Shown here: positions 15,867 through 24,179 of the stretch, piece after piece | How positions within the stretch are numbered: position 1 is the first letter of the stretch | How the letters are laid out: the number at the start of each line of letters is the position of its first letter | NCBI RefSeq assembly: GCF_007829435.1 | Contig: NZ_VLJN01000003.1 | Span: forward strand, 38,447 to 75,082 | Length of the DNA: 36,636 nucleotides | Source of the DNA: Cupriavidus gilardii J11 | Lineage (GTDB): Bacteria; Pseudomonadota; Gammaproteobacteria; Burkholderiales; Burkholderiaceae | Direction of reading: 5' to 3' | Translations under genes and position numbers: made by a program | Notes under the pieces: generated by a model | The model's database searches: none | The model's input: only the letters and a program-made list of their open reading frames with translations | What the model was told of the DNA's origin: nothing

Positions 15867-16766
15867 CTATGGCGCGGCTTTGGACAACGCCTGCCTGACC
15901 GCACCCGCCAAACGCTCCGCCGGCGTGGAAAGCCGGGCGTTCCAGCGGGTGATCAGCGAGATCCGGTGTTTGACCGGCGCCTCGGGAAGCGGCCTGGCGA
16001 CGAGTCCGAGATCGGCGACGAACTGGCGCACATAGCCCGGCAGAACGGCCACGCCGAGCCGCGCCTTGGCGAAGCCGATCGCCGATAGCACGGTGCCGAC
16101 CTCGATGCTGCTGACATAGGTCAGCTGCATGGCAGCGAAGATGCGATCGATGGTCCTTCTGGTGCTGAAGCTGCCATGGAGGGAGATTTGCGGGACGGTG
16201 GCGAGTCTCTGCCAGCTGACCTGACGCTGCCGGGCCAGCTCATGGTCGGGCGCGCATACGACGAACATGGTCTCGTCGTACAGATGCTCGATCGCCAGCT
16301 TGGCATGCCCGCTCTCTATCGAAACCAGGCCGAAGTCGGCCTTGCCGTTGACGACATGATCGATCGTCTCGTCCGTCGACAATTCGTGCATGGCGATCCG
16401 GATGCCGGGGTGGGCGCCATGGAATTCCGTGACGGGCCTGCCGAGAAGCCCGAGGCTCATCATCGGCGACGCCGCGACGCTCACTTCTCCGGCTTCCATG
16501 TCGAGCAGGCTGCGCAGGCTTCGCTCGGCGGCGTCCATCGTGCCGAGCACCTCGCAGACATAGCCATACAGCTGATGCGCCAGCTGCGTGGGAATGACCT
16601 TGCGGGTCGAACGCTCGAACAGTCGTTGTCCGACCTTGGCCTCCATTTCCTGGCATACCTTGCTTACCGCGGACTGCGTCATGTGCACGGCTTCCGAGGC
16701 ACCGCTGAAGCTGCGGCGTTCATAGACCACGCGGAATACGCGAAACTCCCGAAGCGTCAGGTTCAT
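15867..16766 (-). CDS. LysR-family transcriptional regulator (2)
   Basis: A 299-residue LysR protein. The DNA-binding region is LTLREFRVFRVVYERRSFSGASEAVHMTQSAVSKVCQEMEAKVGQRLFERSTRKVIPTQLA (about 3-62). The effector domain has GEVSVAASPMMSLGLLGRPVTEFHGAHPGIRI, DFGLVSIE and ARLGVAVLPGYV. The frame opens further to a TTG at 16781, but the ATG at 16766 gives the normal family start. It lies in the same direction as, and between, the crotonase (57 bases upstream) and the MFS gene (63 bases downstream), so it may be embedded in the operon it controls. It differs clearly from the LysR at 10902-11804. Confidence 0.92.
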   Translation of the reverse strand: MNLTLREFRVFRVVYERRSFSGASEAVHMTQSAVSKVCQEMEAKVGQRLFERSTRKVIPTQLAHQLYGYVCEVLGTMDAAERSLRSLLDMEAGEVSVAASPMMSLGLLGRPVTEFHGAHPGIRIAMHELSTDETIDHVVNGKADFGLVSIESGHAKLAIEHLYDETMFVVCAPDHELARQRQVSWQRLATVPQISLHGSFSTRRTIDRIFAAMQLTYVSSIEVGTVLSAIGFAKARLGVAVLPGYVRQFVADLGLVARPLPEAPVKHRISLITRWNARLSTPAERLAGAVRQALSKAAP

Positions 16767-16823
16767 GGCAAGCGACAACAAAGCGACAAGGCGGTCGATA
16801 TTACATGACCGCCCGCCGCAGGC

Positions 16824-17597
16824 TCATGCCTTCTTCTTCCGCTCGAGGAATCGCGTCATGCACGCATCGGGCTCCGGTCCTTCGTAAGCCTGGCCGAATA
16901 CCGCGATACTGTGCTTCAGCCCGCGTTCAATGGCGGGATCTTCCCACGCGCGCAATAGCGCTTTCTGCGCCCGCACCGCCGCCGGACCGCACTCCAGGAT
17001 TTCGGATACCGTGTGCGCGATCGCGGCATCGAGCGCGTCGTTCGGGACGACGTCATGGACGAAGCCCCATTGGCGCGCCTTTTCCGCATCGATGGCGCCG
17101 CCGGTCAACAGCATCCACCGCGTATTGCCTTCGCCGATGAGCCGGGCAAGGATATTGGCGTGGATGACCGACGGAATGCCGATGCGCACCTCCGGCATGG
17201 CGAAATTGGCCTGCGTGTCGGCAATCCGGATGTCACAGGCGGCGGCGAATTCCATCCCTCCGCCCATGCACCAGCCGGAGAGGCGCGCGATCGTCGGCAC
17301 CGGAAAATCACGCACCGCCTCGCACAGGTCGTGCAACCGCGTAATGAAGCCCACTGCCGTTTCCGGATTCAGCTTCGCCAGCTCCTTGATATTGGCACCC
17401 CCGATAAACGCCTTGTCGCCCGTGCCGCGCAACACGAGCACGCGCACGTCGGGACGGCGGGCCAGCGTGCGCAGCGTGCGCGTGAATTCGACAATGGTGT
17501 CGGAGTCCAGGATATTGAGGCTGGTATTGTTGGCGATCCGCAGGGTGGCGACGCCGAGGTCCGAGATATCGAGCTTCAGGTATTGAAGGTTCTGCAT
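16824..17597 (-). CDS. Enoyl-CoA hydratase/isomerase family protein (both catalytic Glu kept)
   Basis: A 257-residue crotonase. FIGGANIKEL (64-73) and GWCMGGGMEFAAACDIRIAD (108-127) build the oxyanion hole. The first catalytic glutamate is E116 and the second is E136 in FAMPEVRIGIPS, so true hydratase chemistry is possible, unlike the crotonase at 9935-10732. The usual G-x-G-G-T-Q after the second Glu is replaced by IPSVIHANIL, a variation seen in carnitinyl-type and other divergent members. I chose the ATG at 17597, four bases after the CaiB stop begins, with GGGAAG upstream; an ATG at 17609 overlapping the CaiB gene is an alternative. Third gene of the Bug-CaiB-crotonase operon. Confidence 0.9.
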   Translation of the reverse strand: MQNLQYLKLDISDLGVATLRIANNTSLNILDSDTIVEFTRTLRTLARRPDVRVLVLRGTGDKAFIGGANIKELAKLNPETAVGFITRLHDLCEAVRDFPVPTIARLSGWCMGGGMEFAAACDIRIADTQANFAMPEVRIGIPSVIHANILARLIGEGNTRWMLLTGGAIDAEKARQWGFVHDVVPNDALDAAIAHTVSEILECGPAAVRAQKALLRAWEDPAIERGLKHSIAVFGQAYEGPEPDACMTRFLERKKKA

Positions 17598-17598
17598 G

Positions 17599-18762
17599 TC
17601 ACTTCCCATCAGGTGTTGCCGTCCGGCCGAGCCCTGGCGCCGGCGCGGTGAAGGCTTCCGATGCCGCCGGCGAGCGGAACCGGGCCGCGATGCGGCGCTG
17701 GCCAGCGTCGCCGAAGTCGCGCTCGTCGAAGAAACCCACCGCGCGAAGCTGCGCGTCGGCAAGCAGGTCTTCGACCCGATTGACGCGGGCGCAGGGAATG
17801 TCCGCCGTCTGGAGCAGGTCGAGCCAGGCGTCGGTCGTGCGTGTTGTCATCACGTCCGCCAGATAGCCGTAGATCGCGTCGTAGTTTTCCGCCCGCGCCG
17901 CGGCGGACTGGAACCGTGTATCGCGCTCGAAGGTCGCAAGGTCGCCCACCGCCTCGAAGAACGACCGCCAATGCTTGTCGTTGTAAACGACCGCGGCGAT
18001 ATAGCCGTCCCTGGTCCGATACGGCCTGCGATGCGGCGTCAGCAGGCGGCTATAGCCCATCGGCCCGGCGGGCGGTTCGAACGAGGCGCCGCCAAGATGA
18101 TCCGCCAGTACGAAAGCGGCAATGGTTTCGAACATCGACACGCGCACGGTCTCGCCGCGGCCGGTCCGCTGCCGGGCGAACAGTGCGGCGATGATGCCGT
18201 GGGCCGCGGTAAGGCCCGTGACGCGATCCGCGATCAACGTTGGCACATATTGCGGTGCGCCGCCGGTCTGCCGCGCGAACAGATCGGCCAAACCGGCCTG
18301 TGCCTGAATCACGTCATCGTAGGCCGCCCTTCCATGCATCGGACCGCCCGCCGCATAGCCGGTCAATTCCGCGTAGACGATATTGGGGTTCAGCGCCCGC
18401 ACCGACGCCTCATCGAGTCCGAGCCGGACCATCGCCTGCGGACGAACGTTATGCACGAGCACATCGAAGGCGGGCAGCATCGTGCGCAGCGTATCGATAT
18501 CGCCGTCGCGCTTCAGGTCCAGCACGACCGATTGCTTGCCCTGGTTGGCGTGCAGGAACATGGCGCCCATGCCGGCGACGCGCTTGTTGCCCGCATGGCG
18601 CATGACGTCTCCGTCCGGTGGCTCGACCTTGACCACCTCGGCGCCGTAGTCGGCCAGGATCTGCGTGCAGACCGGGCCCATGATCACCGACGTCAGGTCC
18701 AGCACGCGAACGCCCGCCAACGGTCCGCGCGCCGTGGCGCTGGCATCTCCGGTCCCCGTCAT
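17599..18762 (-). CDS. CaiB/BaiF-family (class III) CoA-transferase (2)
   Basis: A 387-residue class III CoA-transferase. The nucleotide-fold start is GVRVLDLTSVIMGPVCTQILADYGAEVVKVEPPDGDVMR. The conserved Asp lies at D149 in HGRAAYDDVIQAQAGLADL, and GRGETVRVSMFETIAAFVLADHLGG follows. Its ATG (18762-18760) overlaps the TGA of the upstream Bug gene as ATGA, so the two are translationally coupled; it in turn almost touches the crotonase start. The frame extends further upstream inside the Bug gene but only as a shadow. It probably activates the acid bound by the Bug protein using another acyl-CoA as donor (inference). It is a distant paralogue of the transferase at 3319-4611. Confidence 0.92.
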   Translation of the reverse strand: MTGTGDASATARGPLAGVRVLDLTSVIMGPVCTQILADYGAEVVKVEPPDGDVMRHAGNKRVAGMGAMFLHANQGKQSVVLDLKRDGDIDTLRTMLPAFDVLVHNVRPQAMVRLGLDEASVRALNPNIVYAELTGYAAGGPMHGRAAYDDVIQAQAGLADLFARQTGGAPQYVPTLIADRVTGLTAAHGIIAALFARQRTGRGETVRVSMFETIAAFVLADHLGGASFEPPAGPMGYSRLLTPHRRPYRTRDGYIAAVVYNDKHWRSFFEAVGDLATFERDTRFQSAAARAENYDAIYGYLADVMTTRTTDAWLDLLQTADIPCARVNRVEDLLADAQLRAVGFFDERDFGDAGQRRIAARFRSPAASEAFTAPAPGLGRTATPDGK

Positions 18763-19712
18763 TGCTGCTCCACGCCAGCCTTTGCGGCACGCGAGGTCCA
18801 GACTCCGCGCTGGGCCAGCGCAAACGAGGCATGCTCGCGGGCAGTGGACGGCGCGGGGACCATCCCCAGCCTGGCCAGCTTCTCGACAACGGCAGGACGC
18901 ACCACCGCCTCGTTGACCGCCTTGTTCCACCGCTCCACGATGGCAGGAGGCGTACCCGCCGGGGCGGCCAGGCCCACCCAGACCACCAGATCGAAGTTCT
19001 TGTAGCCCGCTTCCGCCATCGTCGGCACATTCGGCAATTCGGGCAGGCGCTTCGCGCTGGAAACGGCAAGCCCGCTGAGCTTTCCGCCATGCAGGAAGCT
19101 CATGACGACCGAGGTATCGGCCACCATGTAGTCGATCTGGCCGCCCAGCAGGTCCGTGACGGCTGGCGGCTGGCTCTTGTAGGGAATCGCGTCGGACGGG
19201 GCATTGGCCATCTGCGCGAACGTCGCCGCGGCGATCTGCGCCGAGCCGCTGCCGTAGCCATAGCGCAAGCGGTTCTTGCGCGCATACGCGGACAGTTCCG
19301 CGGCCGTCTTGAACGGCGAATCGGGCCTTGCCACCAGCACCATCGGAATGGTGGCGATGCGGGTCACGTGGACGAAGTCCTTGATCGGATCGTAGCCCGG
19401 GCGCTTGTACAGTGCCTCGATTCCAGAGTGCGTCGCGCTGCTGGTCAGAAGAAGCGTGTAGCCGTCGGCGGGGGCCTTTGCCACGAAGCTCGAACCAATG
19501 ATGCCATTGGCGCCAGGGCGGTTGTCCACGACCACGGTGCCGATGGTCGGGCGCACCTCCTCGGCGATAATGCGCGCCGCGGTATCCGAGGCGCTACCGG
19601 CGGTGAAAGGCACGACCAGCCTGACCGGCCGGCTGGGGTAATCCTCGCCTTGCGACCACGCAGGTTGAACGAAGGCGGCGGCCGAAACGATTGCCGCAAT
19701 CAGAAGCTTCAT
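18759..19712 (-). CDS. Bug/TctC-family periplasmic substrate-binding protein (3)
   Basis: A 317-residue Bug receptor. The signal peptide MKLLIAAIVSAAAFVQPAWS is followed by a mature start near QGEDYPSRPVRLVVPF. Other hallmarks are TVVVDNRPGANGIIGSS, ADGYTLLL, IPYKSQPPAVTDLLGGQIDYM and NVPTMAEAGYKNFDLV. GGAG lies eight bases before the ATG at 19712. The ligand loop reads TAGSASDTAAR where the other two Bug proteins have PPGGPVDSTAR and TPGGPVDTAAR, so a different ligand is likely. First gene of the Bug-CaiB-crotonase operon. No membrane partners nearby. Confidence 0.92.
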   Translation of the reverse strand: MKLLIAAIVSAAAFVQPAWSQGEDYPSRPVRLVVPFTAGSASDTAARIIAEEVRPTIGTVVVDNRPGANGIIGSSFVAKAPADGYTLLLTSSATHSGIEALYKRPGYDPIKDFVHVTRIATIPMVLVARPDSPFKTAAELSAYARKNRLRYGYGSGSAQIAAATFAQMANAPSDAIPYKSQPPAVTDLLGGQIDYMVADTSVVMSFLHGGKLSGLAVSSAKRLPELPNVPTMAEAGYKNFDLVVWVGLAAPAGTPPAIVERWNKAVNEAVVRPAVVEKLARLGMVPAPSTAREHASFALAQRGVWTSRAAKAGVEQQ

Positions 19713-19837
19713 CGGGTGTCTCCATTTATCTGTACCGGTGGTCGATGTTGGAGTCACCCAGTCATTCCATCAAGCGAATTGTTTTCATAGATTTATCGCT
19801 GAGTGGAATATATTCGCCCGCAGCCGCCGTTTTTTGT

Positions 19838-19928
19838 CCCCTCTCCCGCAAGGCGGGAGAGGGAAGCCACCGCTATCCAACAACACCGCCTTCACCCGGT
19901 CCATCTCCCGCTTTGCCGGAGGGGGAGA
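19838..19928. repeat. REP-like palindrome plus a degenerate copy
   Basis: A perfect 11-bp stem, CCCTCTCCCGC at 19839-19849 and GCGGGAGAGGG at 19853-19863 with loop AAG, belongs to the family seen at 3183-3313. A decayed second arm pair, CATCTCCCG and CCGGAGGGGGAG, lies at about 19901-19927. The element fills the space between the 145-residue unknown gene and the third Bug gene. The T-run at 19829-19836 is on the wrong side of the hairpin for a terminator of the minus-strand gene. Confidence 0.75.
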
Positions 19929-19959
19929 ACATAGCGGGCATATCAAAACGGAGCCGGGC

Positions 19960-20397
19960 CTATTTCAGTTTGCTGTCGATGCGCTCCAGGCGCATTTCGA
20001 TCGTGCCCAGCCGGCCTTCGACGGCATCCAGGCGCGTGGTGCCCTTTTCCACGAGCTTGTCGAGCGAGTCGAATCGCCCCGTGACGCGCTTGTCCATCTC
20101 GCTGATCTGCATGTTCAGCGGCGCCGTGCCCTTGTCGAGCTTGTCCTGCGTGGCGGCGTTCAACCACGTCATCACGGAGAAGATGGCTGCGAGGGTGGCG
20201 CCAACCCCGGCGCCCCAGGCTGGGAGGTTCATGTTCCGTCCTTTCTCGGCGCTTCGCGATTGCAGCAGCGTGGCGAGTTCATCGGCGCTGACGCTCAGCC
20301 GCGGCGAATTGGCGCGATGTTGCTTGTGCAAGCGCGGACCGGCATCGCCAGCGTCTGGCGCTGCCTGGTTCCGCTTGTCGTTGCGTGTGGTCCTCAT
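19960..20397 (-). CDS. Unknown protein with one TM helix and a C-terminal coiled coil
   Basis: I do not recognise this 145-residue protein. Residues 1-55 are polar and basic. Residues about 58-82 (LPAWGAGVGATLAAIFSVMTWL) form one membrane helix, and about 85-145 form an amphipathic helix with regular heptad-like hydrophobics (MQISEMDKRVTGRFDSLDKLVEKGTTRLDAVEGRLGTIEMRLERIDSKLK), typical of a coiled coil. An internal ATG at 20232 has AAGGA eight bases upstream and would give a compact 90-residue TM-coiled-coil protein; it may be the true start. REP-type repeats lie on both sides, and no neighbour shares its likely operon. The layout recalls small phage membrane proteins, but no phage genes are near. 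Confidence 0.6.
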   Translation of the reverse strand: MRTTRNDKRNQAAPDAGDAGPRLHKQHRANSPRLSVSADELATLLQSRSAEKGRNMNLPAWGAGVGATLAAIFSVMTWLNAATQDKLDKGTAPLNMQISEMDKRVTGRFDSLDKLVEKGTTRLDAVEGRLGTIEMRLERIDSKLK

Positions 20398-20520
20398 GGT
20401 CGTCGAATATACGACGCCAATCGTTCAGCGGATATAGGAAGCTGGCCTGACGATGAAGATTCGAGCGATAGGGTTCGGAACTACCGCGATTCGGCGAGAT
20501 GAGCGTGGGGCTGGCTGGGA

Positions 20521-20600
20521 CTGCCTCTCCCCCTCCCCGCTCCCGCAAAGCGGGAGAGGGGCGAACACCGAGAGCATATCGACGACCTGCGGGAGAGGGA
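20521..20600. repeat. REP-like palindrome (imperfect) with separate second arm
   Basis: CTCCCGC (20540-20546) and GCGGGAG (20550-20556) form a stem with loop AAA that continues, after one mismatch, with CCCC/GGGG (20535-20538 and 20558-20561). A further CTGCGGGAGAGGGA arm lies at 20587-20600. The left flank GGGACTGCCTCTCC resembles the outer arm of the 3183-3313 element. It lies between the PepSY-family gene and the small unknown gene. Confidence 0.7.
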
Positions 20601-20616
20601 AGAAAATCCGGACCGG

Positions 20617-21723
20617 TCAGCCAGCCCGCCGCACCTCGCGACGCCGCCACCACAGCCACACGCCAGTCACCCCCATCATCGCCAGCAGCACGCCGCCCGT
20701 CGCGATGACGGCTTCCAGCGCCCAGCCGCCAAGCGTACCGGTGTGCAGCGGATAGATGACCGAAACCGCCCGTGCGCCGGGGTCCAGTTCGTCCCAGCGG
20801 TGCAGCGCGAGCACCTGGCCGCTGCGTGGATGCAGCCACACGGAAGTCAGCCCATTGGGGTGTGGATCGTCCGGCAATCTGAAGCGGATGCGTACTGGCC
20901 GGTTGTCCTGCGCGGGTACCTGGATATAGCCGATGGGAGTTCCCGGGAGCCGGGCCTGCGCATTGGCAACGAGGACGTCGAGCGGCTGGCGCGGTTCCCG
21001 GGCGCTGTCTTCCTGCGGGATCTTGGGCGCGGCAACGGGGGAGGCCCCCGTCATTGCCGTAATCACCCCGCCGATCGGCCGCCATGCCATGTAGGCGCCG
21101 GTGGCGACCGATATCGCGATGACAATACCGGCGGCAGCGCCCCCGACGCGGTGCAGGTCGAACAGCGCACGCATCGTGCCCTTGTCGAGCACGATCTTCC
21201 ACGATGGCGGCCAGCGCCGCGGCCACCACAGGATCAGCCCCGTCACCAGCAGCAGCACGTAGGCCAGCGCGACCGATGCGAGGATGGCCTTCCCTGTCGA
21301 CTGCAGCCACAGCGAGCTATGCAGCTTGAACAGTGCGTTGGCGAACCCTTCGGTTTCGCCACGCCGGCCTTGCTCCCGGCCGGTGACGGGATCGATATGG
21401 ACCGTGCCGTCCCAGGGGCCGCGCACAAGCACCCACAGCGTGTCGTCGGCCTGGCGCGGCGGCCGCAGCGTGAAGCTGGCCTTTGGGCCGAACTCGGCCC
21501 GCATCCGCCGCACCACGCTGTCGAGCGTGGCGGGTGCCGGCGCGGCACTGATGCCGGCGCCCATTGGCGCCTCGGCCACGAACAGCCCGGGATGCAGCCA
21601 ACGGTCCAGCGGCCGTGCGGCGACCAGCATGGCGCCTGTCAGGCCCGACAGGATGAGCACCCAGCCGATACCGAGCGCCACCCATCGGTGAACACGCAGC
21701 CAGAGCCGCCGCAGTTGCTGCAT
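20617..21723 (-). CDS. PepSY-associated TM helix protein (iron-uptake associated, PiuB/FoxB-like)
   Basis: A 368-residue inner-membrane protein. TM1 is in VHRWVALGIGWVLILSGLTGAMLVA (residues 11-35) with the conserved HRW. A periplasmic PepSY-like segment follows (about 62-120, with HIDPVTGREQG). TM2 is at about 148-168 (ILASVALAYVLLLVTGLILWWPRR), TM3 at about 190-212 after the conserved LHRVGG, a second periplasmic region contains VWLHPRSGQVLALHRWDELDPGARAV, and TM4 is at about 338-360. The family is linked to siderophore receptors and is thought to help in ferric reduction or siderophore release at the inner membrane. It starts 35 bases after the TonB receptor stop, so the two form a Fur-controlled pair. 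Confidence 0.88.
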   Translation of the reverse strand: MQQLRRLWLRVHRWVALGIGWVLILSGLTGAMLVAARPLDRWLHPGLFVAEAPMGAGISAAPAPATLDSVVRRMRAEFGPKASFTLRPPRQADDTLWVLVRGPWDGTVHIDPVTGREQGRRGETEGFANALFKLHSSLWLQSTGKAILASVALAYVLLLVTGLILWWPRRWPPSWKIVLDKGTMRALFDLHRVGGAAAGIVIAISVATGAYMAWRPIGGVITAMTGASPVAAPKIPQEDSAREPRQPLDVLVANAQARLPGTPIGYIQVPAQDNRPVRIRFRLPDDPHPNGLTSVWLHPRSGQVLALHRWDELDPGARAVSVIYPLHTGTLGGWALEAVIATGGVLLAMMGVTGVWLWWRRREVRRAG

Positions 21724-21758
21724 CCGCGCCCTTCCGCCAGTTCGTCAGCGCGCGGCCA

Positions 21759-23873
21759 TCAGAACGCGAGCCGGCCCTGCACGTAGAACATGCGTGGCGC
21801 GCCGACCATGCGGCCCGCGTTGCCATCCACGTTGCGGGTGTAGTAGCGCTTGTCCGTCAGGTTGTTCACGCCAACCAGAACCTCGCTGCCCTTGACCATC
21901 GGCGGCTTCCAGCTTGCCTGCACATTCCAGGTGCGGAAGCCCGGAATGCGTCCCACCCGCGCATCGGCGGTCTCGATGACCGTGTTCTCCGCGTCCGAGA
22001 ACTGGGCGCTCTGGTGCGTGGTGGACACGTTCAAGGTCCAGTCGGCCAACTCGTAGCGCGCCCCGAGCGTGTCCGTATGGCGCGAGTAGAACGGTACGTC
22101 GAACCCCGCGTTCTCGCCGGACTTCTGGATCGCCTTGGTCCAGGTGTAGTTCGCATAGACGCTCAGGCCGGCCAGCGCGGTGCCGCGGTCGAACGCGTAC
22201 TCGATGGCGCTTTCGATGCCCTCGTGATCGGTGGCTCCGATGTTCTGGAAGGTGGGCGGCGTGATGCCCGGCACCTGCAGGATCTGGTTGTCGAAGCGCA
22301 TCTTGAACGCCGTCAGCTCGGCGCGGACCTGTTTGCTCTGCCAGCGCGCGCCCACCTCGGTGGTCTTGGCGACCTCGGGTTGCAGCGGATTGGTGGCTGT
22401 CTGCGAGTTCAGTTGCAGGTTCTGCACCGGGCCGAACGACGTGTTGTAGTTGCCGAACAGCGTCAGCTGCGGGGTGAGCAGATAGGCAATGTTCAACGAC
22501 GGCAGCGCCTTGTCGTTTTTCGTATCGAAGCGCTGGGTCGTGCCGCTCTGCGCCCGGTTCGATTCGATGTGTTCGAAGCGGACACCCGGCGTGATGCGCC
22601 ATTTGCCGATCGCGATACGGTCGTCGATGTAGAACGAATGAGCGTCGGTGGCGTTGTCGAAGCGAATCACCGGCGTCGTCGCGCCGGTGGAGAGAATCTG
22701 GTTGAAGCTGCGATCGTTGCCGCGCTCGCGCAGGAATCGATAGCCAACGGTCACGTCATGGGTGGTCGGTCCAAGCGTGACGCGATGCGTGTATCGCGGT
22801 TCGATCCCCAGTACCTGATAGTCGCGCGGCTGGTTCGCCAGTTGCGTGCCGGCCGTGTTGATCAGCACGCTGCTGCGTGTGCTCTCGTTGTAGAAAGCGC
22901 GGATCTCGAATTCCTGGTTATCGGAGATCGAGTTGATGTAGCCAACATCGACGCCCTTGCGATTGCCTTCCCAGTAATCGGTCGGCCGCGTGTTCTGGAA
23001 CGGATTGGCGTTGTATTGGGCCACCGTCAGGCCGCCCGGCGTGCGCGACTCGACGTCGTAGTACGAGAACTTGCCGTACACCTCCGAGGTGGAGGTCAAC
23101 GCGTAGCGGAACTTCAGCGCCAGGTCGTTGACCCGTTCGTCGCTGCCCGCGCGCCAGCCGCGTCCCGTCATGCCGGAGTAAAGCAGCGCCAGCCCAAGGC
23201 CATTGTCCAGCTGGGTGCCAAGGAAGGTGCTGTACTGGGTGTTGTTGCCGCCGCCTTCGTCGTAGAAGTTCTGGCGCACGGTGACGTCGCTGGTCAGGCC
23301 GGGGCGGTTCGGGATGGAACGCGTCGTGAAATTGATGATGCCGCCGACGTTCTGAGGGCCATACCGCACCGCGCCGCCACCGCGTACCACGTCGATCGAC
23401 TCGATGTTGGCAAGGCTCACCGGCGCGAATGACAGCTGCGGCTGTCCATAGGGCGCCACAGCCAGCGGGATGCCGTCCAGCAGCACCGTGGACCGGGGCG
23501 AGTAGCGGCCCGTGAGGCCGCGCACACCCACGTTCAGCGAAATGGCGCTGCCCGCGGTGCCGGAGTTGTCGGACGCCTGCACACCCGGAATACGGCGCAA
23601 TACGTCGCCGATATTCGCGGCACCCGTGCTTTCGATCGTCTCCTTGTCCACCACGGTGCGCGCGCCGGGGAAGGTCTTGACACTGTTCTCCAGGCCCGTG
23701 CCCAGCCAACTGCCTGTTACCTTCACCGTGTCCAGCGTTGCGGTGCCATCGGCCGCTGTCTCCTGTGCGGCCTGCTGTGCGAAGCCCGGCCTTGCCGCGA
23801 TCAGCGCCAGCGCGATTGCGGTGGCATGCGGCGTGAGCTTGCGGACGGGCGCGCGTCCTTTTTTCTTGGTCAT
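21759..23873 (-). CDS. TonB-dependent siderophore receptor
   Basis: A 704-residue outer-membrane receptor. The signal peptide (residues 1-32, ending RPGFA) is followed by a likely TonB box, LDTVKVTG (48-54). The plug domain has TIESTGAANIGDVLRRIPGVQASDNSGTAGSAISLNVGVRGLTGRYSPRSTVLLDGIPL and IESIDVVRGGGAVRYGPQNVGGIINF. A 22-strand barrel follows, with the family's ending in GVNNLTDKRYYTRN and a final aromatic strand, MFYVQGRLAF. The ATG at 23873 is used; the frame runs further only to a TTG inside the promoter. Expression is predicted to be iron-repressed through the Fur box just upstream. The absence of nearby siderophore biosynthesis genes suggests use of a foreign siderophore. Confidence 0.92.
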   Translation of the reverse strand: MTKKKGRAPVRKLTPHATAIALALIAARPGFAQQAAQETAADGTATLDTVKVTGSWLGTGLENSVKTFPGARTVVDKETIESTGAANIGDVLRRIPGVQASDNSGTAGSAISLNVGVRGLTGRYSPRSTVLLDGIPLAVAPYGQPQLSFAPVSLANIESIDVVRGGGAVRYGPQNVGGIINFTTRSIPNRPGLTSDVTVRQNFYDEGGGNNTQYSTFLGTQLDNGLGLALLYSGMTGRGWRAGSDERVNDLALKFRYALTSTSEVYGKFSYYDVESRTPGGLTVAQYNANPFQNTRPTDYWEGNRKGVDVGYINSISDNQEFEIRAFYNESTRSSVLINTAGTQLANQPRDYQVLGIEPRYTHRVTLGPTTHDVTVGYRFLRERGNDRSFNQILSTGATTPVIRFDNATDAHSFYIDDRIAIGKWRITPGVRFEHIESNRAQSGTTQRFDTKNDKALPSLNIAYLLTPQLTLFGNYNTSFGPVQNLQLNSQTATNPLQPEVAKTTEVGARWQSKQVRAELTAFKMRFDNQILQVPGITPPTFQNIGATDHEGIESAIEYAFDRGTALAGLSVYANYTWTKAIQKSGENAGFDVPFYSRHTDTLGARYELADWTLNVSTTHQSAQFSDAENTVIETADARVGRIPGFRTWNVQASWKPPMVKGSEVLVGVNNLTDKRYYTRNVDGNAGRMVGAPRMFYVQGRLAF

Positions 23874-23962
23874 AGACTGGGATGGCCGTGGTCGGCCGGT
23901 TTTCTGTTGTTGAGCCTGAGGCAGTGCCGAGAGATGTATCCGGCTGGTATAAAAAAGGAAAG

Positions 23963-23991
23963 ATAATACCAACGATAATCATTCTCGTCAC
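23963..23991 (-). promoter_or_regulatory. Sigma70-like promoter with Fur box for the TonB receptor operon
   Basis: On the minus strand, GTGACG (complement of 23986-23991) is a -35 match and TATTAT (complement of 23963-23968) a -10 match, with a 17-base spacer. Across the spacer and -35, bases 23968-23986 match 14 of 19 positions of the Fur consensus, including an unbroken GATAATCATT core (23974-23983). Bound Fur would block the promoter under iron sufficiency. The promoter lies about 90 bases from the receptor start. Confidence 0.75.
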
Positions 23992-24038
23992 GGCATTAGG
24001 GAACAACCACGCGCGTATCAAGGCCGTCAGGTTTTACT

Positions 24039-24083
24039 CCCCTCTCCCGCCTGCGGGAGAGAGGCCGGGGGAGAGGGCAGCCG
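24039..24083. repeat. REP-like palindrome
   Basis: CCCCTCTCCCGC (24039-24050), loop CT, then GCGGGAGAGAGG (24053-24064), a stem with one mismatch. The GGGGGAGAGGGCAG flank (24068-24079) is the outer-arm sequence seen at the end of the 3183-3313 element. It lies upstream of the TonB receptor promoter. Confidence 0.75.
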
Positions 24084-24179
24084 CCGCTATCTCGCTCGCC
24101 GCTCCGGATGGCACGCTTCCAGCGACCGGGTGCTTTCACGGTGGGCGGGTCCGTCAATACAATAGCGGCCGTCAGCGCT

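Noticed and set aside
19960-20397. Small TM-coiled-coil gene considered as a prophage remnant
   Set aside because: No integrase, lysis, structural or attachment sequences are visible within several kilobases.
22014-23432. 472-codon open frame on the plus strand
   Set aside because: Antisense to the TonB-dependent receptor; a shadow frame without motifs.
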